From the NCBI GenBank assembly GCA_002352125.1, contig DEHU01000090.1:7271-13175 (forward strand): a stretch of DNA of 5,905 nucleotides, in the 5' to 3' direction. A program made the translations under genes and the position numbers. This DNA comes from Competibacteraceae bacterium UBA2792. GTDB lineage: Bacteria > Pseudomonadota > Gammaproteobacteria > Competibacterales > Competibacteraceae. Shown piece by piece: positions 1 through 5,420 of this stretch; the stretch's first letter is position 1; each line of letters starts with the position of its first letter. Below the pieces are notes generated by a model. That model was given only the letters and a program-made list of their open reading frames with translations, had not been told where the DNA came from and made no database searches.

Positions 1-632
1 CGCGCCCGGCCGCGATTCGACCACCAGGTGTACTGATCGGGTTCGGGGTTTACCACCCGGAACGCATCGACCCAGCCCAGCGGTCCGAACAACTCGTCCA
101 TCCAGGCTCGTTCCTCGGGCAGAAAACCGGAATGATCGCGGTTGGCTCGCCAGTTTTTTAGGTCGATTTCCTTGTGGGCGATATTCCAGTCGCCGCACAG
201 GATCGAGTCGCGGCCGCTGGCGCGCATCGCCCGCAGCGGCTCGGCCAACCGCGCCAGGAAATCGAATTTCACCGCCTGCCGTTCGGGGCTGGAGGAGCCG
301 GATGGCAGGTACAACGAGACCACGCTCAGATTGCCGAAGCGCGCTTCCAGCCAGCGGCCTTCCGCGTCGCACTCCGGCCAGCCCAGTCCGGTTCGTACCT
401 CGTCCGGCTCGCGGCGGGCGAAGAGGGCGACCCCGCTGTAACCCTTGCGCTCGGCGTCGTGATAATGGCAGCGATAACCGGCCGGATGGTAGGTATCCGG
501 CGGCAACTGATGGGTGTGAGCCTTGGTTTCTTGAAGGCAGACCACGTCCGCGTTCTGTTCGGCCAACCAGGCAAAAAAACCTTTGCTGGCGGCGGAACGG
601 ATACCGTTGGCGTTGAAGGTGATCACTCGCAT
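1..632 (-). CDS. xthA: Exodeoxyribonuclease III / AP endonuclease (XthA type), C-terminus cut by window edge
   Basis: DNA repair nuclease of the exonuclease III / AP endonuclease superfamily, acting on abasic sites and 3' ends of duplex DNA in the cytoplasm. Reading leftward from ATG at 632, 210 residues are visible of a family usually about 255-270 long; the rest lies beyond base 1. Visible motifs in order: FNANGIR with Asn7, LQETK with Glu35, GYSGVALF (64-71), SLYLPSG with Tyr108, CGDWNIAHKEIDLKNW (146-161) with Asp148 and Asn150, then FLPEERAWMDELFG and YTWWSNRGRA. These match the catalytic Asn, Glu, Tyr, Asp and Asn of E. coli ExoIII; the late Asp and His would lie outside the window. The start fits the family N-terminus, although the only purine-rich site (GGAG, complement of 645-648) is 12 bases away. 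The gene is divergent from pyrE, as crc is in Pseudomonas. Crc itself is a family member with degenerate catalytic residues, so this protein reads as an active nuclease rather than a Crc regulator. Confidence 0.93.
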   Translation of the reverse strand, partial: MRVITFNANGIRSAASKGFFAWLAEQNADVVCLQETKAHTHQLPPDTYHPAGYRCHYHDAERKGYSGVALFARREPDEVRTGLGWPECDAEGRWLEARFGNLSVVSLYLPSGSSSPERQAVKFDFLARLAEPLRAMRASGRDSILCGDWNIAHKEIDLKNWRANRDHSGFLPEERAWMDELFGPLGWVDAFRVVNPEPDQYTWWSNRGRA

Positions 633-671
633 CGGGCGGCGATGCTCCAGTGGAAGGACCGCAAAGCGCGC

Positions 672-685
672 TATGATACCGGTAT
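672..685 (+). promoter_or_regulatory. Possible pyrE -10 box and overlapping palindrome in the xthA-pyrE divergent gap
   Basis: The 83-base gap between the divergent xthA and pyrE genes holds TATGAT at 672-677, one mismatch from the -10 consensus and about 40 bases before the pyrE ATG. No convincing -35 box sits 16-18 bases upstream. A perfect 10-base palindrome, ATACCGGTAT (676-685), overlaps its end. This could be a promoter with an operator, but a palindrome of this size can arise by chance. No hairpin with a T-run, as in the E. coli pyrE attenuator, is visible here. Confidence 0.25.
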
Positions 686-715
686 TCGCCCATCCTCAAG
701 CCGGAATCTCGAACC

Positions 716-1372
716 ATGCGGGACTATCAGCGGGATTTTCTCGACTTCGCCATCGGCCGGGGCGTGCTGCGCTTCGGCGAGTTTAAGCTGAAATCCGGGC
801 GGCTCAGCCCGTATTTCTTTAACGCCGGCTTGTTCGACAGCGGTGCGGCGCTGGCCCGGCTGGGCCGCTGTTACGCCGCCGCCATCGTGGACGCTGGCTT
901 GGCGTTCGACGTGTTGTTTGGGCCAGCCTACAAGGGTATTCCGCTGGTGGCGACGGTCGCCGTCGCGCTGGCCGGGCAGTACGGCCGCGATGTGCCCTGG
1001 TGTTTCAACCGCAAGGAGGCCAAGGATCACGGCGAGGGTGGGATGATCGTCGGCGCACCGCTCAAGGGCCGGGTGCTGATCGTGGACGATGTCATCACTG
1101 CCGGCACCGCCATCCGCGAGACGATGCAAATTCTGGCCGCTTGCGACGCGACGCCAGCGGGCGTGCTCATCGCCCTAGATCGGCGGGAGCGGGGACAGGG
1201 CGAGCTATCGGCAGTGCAGGAAGTCGAGCGCGCTCATGACATCAGCGTGACCAGCATCGTCAACTTAGACGATGTGGTGGCGTATCTGGCGGAACGGCCG
1301 GATTATGCCGAACAGTTGGAGAAGATGCGGGATTATCGGGCGAGCTATGGGGTTGGAGGCTTTTCTGGATAA
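716..1372 (+). CDS. pyrE: Orotate phosphoribosyltransferase
   Basis: Catalyses orotate plus PRPP to orotidine 5'-monophosphate and pyrophosphate, the fifth step of de novo pyrimidine (UMP) synthesis; cytoplasmic, and a homodimer in known relatives. The 218-residue product aligns almost throughout with E. coli PyrE (213 residues). It has [19 protein letters not shown] (20-38) with the substrate-side Lys26, FGPAYKGIP (68-76), the flexible catalytic loop [11 protein letters not shown] (99-109), and the PRPP-binding signature [12 protein letters not shown] (121-132). The start [12 protein letters not shown] matches the family N-terminus. Only a weak GGAA (703-706) precedes it as a ribosome site. 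The C-terminus runs a few residues past the E. coli one (GGFSG). It is the first gene of a rightward operon with the cupin and transporter genes and is divergent from xthA. Identification is secure. Confidence 0.98.
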   Translation: MRDYQRDFLDFAIGRGVLRFGEFKLKSGRLSPYFFNAGLFDSGAALARLGRCYAAAIVDAGLAFDVLFGPAYKGIPLVATVAVALAGQYGRDVPWCFNRKEAKDHGEGGMIVGAPLKGRVLIVDDVITAGTAIRETMQILAACDATPAGVLIALDRRERGQGELSAVQEVERAHDISVTSIVNLDDVVAYLAERPDYAEQLEKMRDYRASYGVGGFSG

Positions 1373-1375
1373 GGA
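1371..1375 (+). promoter_or_regulatory. Shine-Dalgarno of the cupin gene, overlapping the pyrE stop codon
   Basis: AAGGA lies 8 bases before the ATG at 1384 and shares two bases with the pyrE TAA stop (1370-1372). It supports the chosen cupin start and implies that ribosomes ending pyrE could reinitiate on the cupin gene. It also argues against an independent promoter between the two genes. Confidence 0.75.
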
Positions 1376-1383
1376 ATATCGCT

Positions 1384-1896
1384 ATGCCCAACGGCTTGAA
1401 ACGCTACACTGCCGCCACCCTGGACGCTCTGAGCGCGGAAGCGGCCCGCTTGCCCCGGCGCCGCAAAAACCTAAACGTGCATCCGGTGCTGGAAGACCCC
1501 GTGCAGCGTCTGTTCAACGCGCTGGAACCGGGCACGTATGCCCGCCCCCATCGGCACGCACGAGATAACGGCTGGGAACTGATGGTCGTGATCCGGGGCG
1601 CTTTTTCGGTGCTCCACTTCAGCGATGCGGGCCGCGTTTTAGCTCGCGCCGACCTGCGCGCCGGCGACGGCGACCGCGCGGTGGAAATTCCCGCCTACGC
1701 TTGGCACAGCGTGGTCAGCCTTGCCCCCGGTACCGTCATGTTCGAGATCAAGCCAGGGCCTTACTCGCCCATCGAGGACAAGGATTTCGCGGCGTGGGCG
1801 CCATCCGAGGGTGATCCTCGGGCGTCGAATTGGGTCCGTTGGTTCGAGACGGCAAAACCTGGCGATCCTGCGCCCGCTGCGAGCGACCTGCCGTGA
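1384..1896 (+). CDS. WbuC-family cupin-fold metalloprotein
   Basis: Small single-domain cupin of 170 residues, predicted cytoplasmic (no signal peptide or membrane segment). The N-terminal part, with LSAEAARLPRRRKNLNVHP (16-34) followed by DPVQRLFNALEPGTY (38-52), is characteristic of the WbuC family, named from an O-antigen cluster gene. Cupin motif 1 is seen as G50, H56, H58, E65 and G72, and motif 2 centres on H108 in IPAYAWHSV (102-110). These three His and one Glu are the expected metal ligands, so a divalent metal site is likely intact. The reaction and substrate of WbuC proteins are not established to my knowledge, and none can be inferred from the sequence. It sits between pyrE and an MFS transporter, with 11 bases after pyrE and a 4-base overlap with the transporter, not in an O-antigen cluster. 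The tail after about residue 155 is rich in Pro and Ala. Confidence 0.85.
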   Translation: MPNGLKRYTAATLDALSAEAARLPRRRKNLNVHPVLEDPVQRLFNALEPGTYARPHRHARDNGWELMVVIRGAFSVLHFSDAGRVLARADLRAGDGDRAVEIPAYAWHSVVSLAPGTVMFEIKPGPYSPIEDKDFAAWAPSEGDPRASNWVRWFETAKPGDPAPAASDLP

Positions 1897-3122
1897 CTTC
1901 ATCCGCTCTGAACGGTTTTGGCGCGCTGCGCCATCGCAACTTCGCGTTTTATCTCTCCGCCCGCTTGCTCGGCACCATCGCCGTGCAGATGCAAAACGTA
2001 GCGGTGGGTTGGCAAGTGTACGCGATGACCGGCAACGCGCTGGATTTGGGCTTGATCGGCCTTGCCCAGTTCGCGCCCTTCGTCGTGCTGGTGCTCGTCG
2101 CCGGCCAGGCCGCCGACCATTTCAACCGCCGCGCCATCATCATCGTTTGCCACGGCGTGGAATTGCTTTGCGCGCTGATTCTGTTGCTGTTCACGCTCGG
2201 CGGGTTTCAGGTGCTGTGGCCGGTGTTCGCGGCTCTGGCGCTATTCGGTGCGGCCCGCGCCTTTCGGATGCCGACCAGTCAAGCGATCCTGATGAATCTC
2301 GTGCCGCTGGAAAGCTTCGGCAACGCGGTGGCGATCAGTTCCTCGGGCTTTCACGTTGCGGTGATCGTAGGGCCGACCGTGGGCGGTTTGCTTTACCTGT
2401 TCGGCCCGGCCGTGGTGTATGGCACGGCGGCAACGCTCTTTTTGCTGGCCATGCTATTGATGAGCTCGACGCGCGTCGAACAGCCAGCGATCCACAAGGA
2501 AACGCCGAACTGGAACACGCTGCTGGAAGGGTTGCGCTTCGTCTGGTTGCGGCCCATCGTGCTCGGCGCGATTTCGCTCGATCTGTTCGCCGTGTTGTTC
2601 GGCGGCGCGACGGCGCTATTGCCGGCCTACGCCAGCGATGTGCTCCAAGTGGGGCCGCACGGCCTCGGGTTGCTGCGCACAGCGCCGGGAGCCGGGGCCG
2701 CGCTCATGTCTATCCTGCTCGCGTTCAAGCCAATGTCGCGCCGGGTTGGCTACTGGATGTTCGGCGGCGTCGCGCTGTTCGGTCTGACCACGATCGTGTT
2801 CGGTCTCTCGCAAAGCTTCTGGCTGTCCCTGTTCGCGCTGTTCGTCCTCGGTGCCAGCGACATGATCAGCGTCTACATCCGGCATCTGCTGGTGCAAATG
2901 GAAACGCCGGACGCCATCCGGGGCCGCGTCAGCGCGGTCAACGCCGTCTTTATCGGCGCTTCGAACGAATTGGGGGAATTCGAGTCCGGTCTCACCGCCG
3001 CTTGGTTCGGTTTGGTGCCGGCCGTCGTGGCCGGAGGCGTCGCGACCCTGGCGGTTACCGCCGTTTGGATGTGGCGCTTCCCGGTGCTGCGCCGAATGGA
3101 TCGGTTTCCGGGAAGCGTCTGA
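1893..3122 (+). CDS. MFS transporter, MFS_3 / EntS-like family
   Basis: Inner-membrane secondary transporter of 409 residues, the usual size for the major facilitator superfamily, with about ten to twelve hydrophobic segments. Family marks are the N-terminal FGALRHRNFAFYLSARLLG (9-27), VGWQVYAMTGNALDLGLIGL (38-57), a motif-A-like GQAADHFNRR (71-80) in the first cytoplasmic loop, and the late block TPDAIRGRVSAVNAVF (338-353) with SNELGEFESG (357-366). That combination is typical of the MFS_3 group, which includes the enterobactin exporter EntS and many uncharacterised exporters. The substrate is unknown. I place the start at GTG 1893 because it overlaps the cupin stop as GTGA and gives the standard family N-terminus. 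An in-frame ATG at 1830 would add 21 residues lying wholly inside the cupin gene that match nothing expected. The tight overlap suggests translational coupling to the cupin gene. A hairpin follows the stop. Confidence 0.9.
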   Translation: MTSSALNGFGALRHRNFAFYLSARLLGTIAVQMQNVAVGWQVYAMTGNALDLGLIGLAQFAPFVVLVLVAGQAADHFNRRAIIIVCHGVELLCALILLLFTLGGFQVLWPVFAALALFGAARAFRMPTSQAILMNLVPLESFGNAVAISSSGFHVAVIVGPTVGGLLYLFGPAVVYGTAATLFLLAMLLMSSTRVEQPAIHKETPNWNTLLEGLRFVWLRPIVLGAISLDLFAVLFGGATALLPAYASDVLQVGPHGLGLLRTAPGAGAALMSILLAFKPMSRRVGYWMFGGVALFGLTTIVFGLSQSFWLSLFALFVLGASDMISVYIRHLLVQMETPDAIRGRVSAVNAVFIGASNELGEFESGLTAAWFGLVPAVVAGGVATLAVTAVWMWRFPVLRRMDRFPGSV

Positions 3123-3138
3123 CCGGTTTAAGAGGCGT

Positions 3139-3160
3139 CCTCTCCCGCTTGCGGGAGAGG
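3139..3160. terminator. GC-rich hairpin between convergent genes, possible bidirectional terminator or interspersed palindrome
   Basis: A perfect inverted repeat with arm CCTCTCCCGC and its complement, separated by TT, lies in the 53-base gap between the transporter stop and the lipoprotein stop. As RNA it gives a stable stem of about nine pairs with a four-base loop on either strand. There is no T-run directly after it: TTTTT on the plus strand begins 13 bases later (3173-3177), and on the minus strand none follows. It may therefore end transcription imperfectly or act as a 3' stabiliser. From memory, very similar CTCTCCCGC/GCGGGAGAG palindromes occur between genes in many proteobacteria, so it could be a copy of an interspersed element. 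Confidence 0.55.
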
Positions 3161-3175
3161 AATCTCGTACGGTTT

Positions 3176-3796
3176 TTACTTCTTTTTCTTGGTCATCGGT
3201 TCCACGGAAACAGCCAATTCCTGCACGTAGTTGGCCCTGACTTGATCGCCGACTTTGAGCTTGCTGATGTCGATGTCGGCGGGCGCTTTCAGCGTGACCG
3301 CGTCTTGTGCGCCATGAAGGGTGACCCGACGGGTTTTCCGATTGATGCCGGTGACGTTGGCGACGATCTCGACATCTTTGCGCACCATTGCCGCCGGTTT
3401 CTGGCCCGGTTCGGCGCGGTCGGTGGTTACGGTTTCCTTGCGGCTAGCGATGCCGCCGGTCGTGTTCTTTTCGAGCGTTACCGCCAACGCCTCGTAATAC
3501 GTCAATACCACCCGGTCGCCGGTCTTGACCTGTGGCAGATTGCGGACCTCCTCACCGGCCTTAATGGTGTGGAGCTTGCCGCTCTTACCCTTGAGGACGA
3601 CTTCGCGCTTTTCCAGGTCCACCGCCTGCACGATCGCGGTGGCGGTGATCTTGTCGCGGATCTCCAGATCGACGGGTTGTTGGGCCGTCGTGGCGGTTTT
3701 GTCTTGCGCCGGCGATTTGTCCGGAGTGGTGGCACAACCCGCTGCCAGCAACAAGCTCAACGCGCCAAAGATTGCCACGATACGTTCTTTCGTCAT
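3176..3796 (-). CDS. Putative lipoprotein with internally duplicated beta-rich domain
   Basis: Function unknown. The 206-residue product starts with a lipoprotein signal: charged MTKER, hydrophobic stretch 6-19, and lipobox LLAAGC with Cys21 as the lipidation site. Thr at +3 and no Asp at +2 suggest outer-membrane rather than inner-membrane sorting. A low-complexity linker (about 22-45) follows. Two related units of about 60 residues then occupy 50-110 and 141-200, each ending in K-x-GD-x-V-x(3)-Y-x(3)-LAV-x(2)-E. Equivalent pairs include A54/A146, R64/R156, G70/G162, K79/K170, G93-D94/G183-D184, Y100/Y190 and L104-V106/L194-V196. The alternating pattern suggests small beta-barrels. The protein ends in KKKK. 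The start has a good ribosome site (GGAG, complement of 3802-3805) five bases after an A. The gene is convergent with the transporter and probably has its own promoter (complement of 3894-3922). Confidence 0.85.
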   Translation of the reverse strand: MTKERIVAIFGALSLLLAAGCATTPDKSPAQDKTATTAQQPVDLEIRDKITATAIVQAVDLEKREVVLKGKSGKLHTIKAGEEVRNLPQVKTGDRVVLTYYEALAVTLEKNTTGGIASRKETVTTDRAEPGQKPAAMVRKDVEIVANVTGINRKTRRVTLHGAQDAVTLKAPADIDISKLKVGDQVRANYVQELAVSVEPMTKKKK

Positions 3797-3853
3797 GATT
3801 TCTCCAAAGAAATTAAGTGAGCTGCTTGGTTTTTACAAAGAGAGCATCGATTG

Positions 3854-3889
3854 GATCACAAAAAAATGTCTCATGATCTTTATAGACAT
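3854..3889 (-). promoter_or_regulatory. Leader with two mutually exclusive hairpins and a T7 run
   Basis: Read leftward, ATGTCT (3889-3884) can pair with AGACAT (3871-3866), which runs directly into seven Ts (3866-3860), like a weak intrinsic terminator. Alternatively GATCA (3878-3874) can pair with TGATC (3858-3854), a fold that takes the T-run into its loop. The arms interleave, so only one can form. The stems are short and AT-rich. This could be an attenuator in the lipoprotein leader, a terminator for the upstream cyclase gene, or chance. Confidence 0.25.
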
Positions 3890-3907
3890 GGCGATTATAG
3901 TATCGCC
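3890..3907. repeat. Inverted repeat GGCGAT-N6-ATCGCC surrounding the -10 box
   Basis: Six-base arms GGCGAT (3890-3895) and ATCGCC (3902-3907) flank TATAGT. The repeat covers the whole putative -10 hexamer (3894-3899) of the leftward lipoprotein promoter. A repressor bound here would block RNA polymerase, so this is a reasonable operator candidate. No known regulator is recognised from the half-site. Confidence 0.35.
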
Positions 3908-3922
3908 TCCGATCAATCGTAA
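3894..3922 (-). promoter_or_regulatory. Putative sigma-70 promoter of the lipoprotein gene
   Basis: On the leftward strand a perfect TATAAT (complement of 3894-3899) is preceded by 17 bases and then TTACGA (complement of 3917-3922), which keeps only TT and the final A of the -35 consensus. Transcription would begin near 3887, giving a leader of about 90 bases before the lipoprotein ATG at 3796. The surroundings, roughly 3797-3940, are clearly more AT-rich than the flanking genes. The interval 3797-4000 shows no convincing gene. Confidence 0.5.
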
Positions 3923-4000
3923 CCACGAATCCACAAGACGGGCTGCCGAATCGGTTTGGCGCAGATGCACGGGCGAAAGGGAGGCGAATGGCTACGTGTC

Positions 4001-5374
4001 TTACCCGAACAGGCGATAACAATTGCGGCCGTTCTGTTTGGCAAGATACATGGCTTGGTCGGCGCGGCGCAGCAGTTCGTCTGGATCGCCCCGATCCAGA
4101 GGATAAAGGGCGACGCCGACGCTAGCCGATATCGTGGCCGTGCCTTCCGTCAGCGCATAGGGTGCGGCTAACAAGACCAGCAATCGCATCAAGGCGTGTT
4201 CGCAATCCTCGACCGTGTCGAATCCGGCCAGCAGCAACACGAATTCGTCGCCGCCCAGCCGCGAAACGGTATCGCCAGCGCGTAGGCTATCTCGCAATCG
4301 ATTCGCCACCTCGACGAGTAGCCGGTCCCCCGCTTCGTGGCCCAGCGTGTCGTTGACCGCCTTGAAACCATCGAGGTCCAGGTAGCAAACGGCGAGTAGT
4401 TTGCGAGCGCGGTCGGCTTGCGCGAACGCCACGCGCATCCGATCCCCTAGCAGCAGGCGGTTTGGCAGATGGGTTAGCGAGTCGTGGTGCGCCAGCCACT
4501 CCAGTTGTCGCTGGTGTTGCTTGTCGGTGGTGATGTCCTGCACCGTGCCGTTGATTCGCAGCAGCTTGCCCTCGGCATCGCGATGGACCTCGGCGCGTTC
4601 GCGCACCCATTTCACTTGCTCGCCGATCATGATGCGATGCTCGATGTCGTAAGGTGTACCGACCTGTGCGGCACCCCAGGCAGCTAGCACCTGATCGCGA
4701 TCCTCGGGATGGATTCGAGAGAGAAATGCGTTCACCGTCGGCGTGAGGTTTTCGGGCAGGCCGAGGATGCGGAACGTTTCGTCCGACCAGCGCATCGCGC
4801 GGGTACTTAAATCCAGATACCAGCTACCGACGTTGGCGATGGCCTGAGCCCGCGCCAGATTGATCTTGCTATCGCTCAGGAGTTGCTCCGCTCGCTTGCG
4901 ATCGCCGATGTCGCGAGCAACGACCAGTATCATGGGCCGTTCGCCCAGGTCGAACAGGCGGACGCGAAACTCCAGGGGTATTTGTTCTCCCGAGCGCGCG
5001 ACCATCGATTGCTCGAATATCAGCCGACGGTCGCGCAACAGGGTTTCTCGTTGTGGTAGCAGCCCCCTCGGCCCATCCACCGGCGCCAGCAAGCCCGAAA
5101 GCGACAGGCGCAGCAGCTCTTGCCGCGAATAACCCAAACGCCGGCAAGCCTCTTCGTTGACTTCAAGGAAGGCGGCAGGCGCATCTTCGCTCGTTAGGGG
5201 ATACAAAAAAATGAAATCGCCCACGGTCTCGAACAAGGCTCGATAGCGCGTTTCGCTTTCCCGCGCCGCCGCCCCGACCGGCCGGCGCCGGCCGGTCGCG
5301 CAGCGAAACCATAGAATCATCGACAGCATTGCGCCGAGGAGCGCCAAGACAACCAGTGCGATATGGATTTGCAT
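4001..5374 (-). CDS. Membrane-anchored PAS-PAS-GGDEF diguanylate cyclase
   Basis: Predicted to make cyclic di-GMP from two GTP, raising the second messenger that controls biofilm, motility and envelope functions. The 457-residue order is: one N-terminal membrane segment (about 4-23) followed by a basic stop (RCATGRRRP); PAS domain 1 (about 41-155) ending in RDIGDRKRAE; a short helical linker; PAS domain 2 of the PAS_3 type (about 176-285) with GSWYLDLSTRAMRWSDE and IHPEDR and ending VQDITTDK; then GGDEF (about 290-457). Catalytic features are intact: DSLTHLPNR (298-306), DLDGF with Asp333, Asn341, Asp350, and GGDEF at 374-378. The product-inhibition site RxxD is RAGD (365-368), five residues before GGDEF. 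There is no EAL domain and no periplasmic sensor, so the cue should be cytosolic or in the membrane; the ligand is unknown. The ATG at 5374 has AGGTGG nine bases upstream. It lies 46 bases after the I42 inhibitor gene, probably in the same transcript. Confidence 0.93.
   Translation of the reverse strand: MQIHIALVVLALLGAMLSMILWFRCATGRRRPVGAAARESETRYRALFETVGDFIFLYPLTSEDAPAAFLEVNEEACRRLGYSRQELLRLSLSGLLAPVDGPRGLLPQRETLLRDRRLIFEQSMVARSGEQIPLEFRVRLFDLGERPMILVVARDIGDRKRAEQLLSDSKINLARAQAIANVGSWYLDLSTRAMRWSDETFRILGLPENLTPTVNAFLSRIHPEDRDQVLAAWGAAQVGTPYDIEHRIMIGEQVKWVRERAEVHRDAEGKLLRINGTVQDITTDKQHQRQLEWLAHHDSLTHLPNRLLLGDRMRVAFAQADRARKLLAVCYLDLDGFKAVNDTLGHEAGDRLLVEVANRLRDSLRAGDTVSRLGGDEFVLLLAGFDTVEDCEHALMRLLVLLAAPYALTEGTATISASVGVALYPLDRGDPDELLRRADQAMYLAKQNGRNCYRLFG
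5275..5298. repeat. 24-base perfect palindrome inside the cyclase gene
   Basis: Arm CGACCGGCCGGC is followed immediately by its exact complement, with no spacer. On the coding strand it covers codons 26-34 (A-T-G-R-R-R-P-V-G), right after the transmembrane segment and 77-100 bases into the gene. As mRNA it would form an all-GC-rich stem of about ten pairs, strong enough to slow ribosomes. It could be a regulatory structure, a protein-binding site, a small palindromic insertion, or the result of strong GC bias in an Arg/Gly-rich linker. Confidence 0.6.
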
Positions 5375-5420
5375 CGACTACGTCCACCTATCCGTCAGGT
5401 CATGCGGATCGATGAAGATT

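Noticed and set aside
174..791. Open frame of 205 codons on the plus strand opposite xthA
   Set aside because: The opposite strand encodes a clear exonuclease III with ordered catalytic motifs; this frame shows no recognisable features and overlaps the pyrE start.
671..1129. Open frame of 152 codons antisense to pyrE
   Set aside because: It is the complement of the highly conserved pyrE and has no motif of its own.
1830..1892. Upstream ATG start for the transporter adding 21 residues
   Set aside because: The extension lies wholly within the cupin coding sequence and has no family match; GTG at 1893 overlaps the cupin stop and gives the standard MFS N-terminus.
1721..3820. Open frame of 699 codons on the plus strand
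   Set aside because: It overlaps the transporter gene in another frame and runs antisense through the whole lipoprotein gene. Its product is Arg-rich low-complexity sequence with no domain, typical of off-frame reading in GC-rich DNA.
3525..4019. Open frame of 164 codons on the plus strand across the lipoprotein gene and intergenic gap
   Set aside because: It is mostly antisense to the lipoprotein gene, with no domain and no plausible start signal.
3813..4022. Small frame of 69 codons on the minus strand in the AT-rich gap
   Set aside because: It overlaps the end of the cyclase gene and contains the predicted promoter and leader structures. No ribosome site or coherent protein pattern was found.
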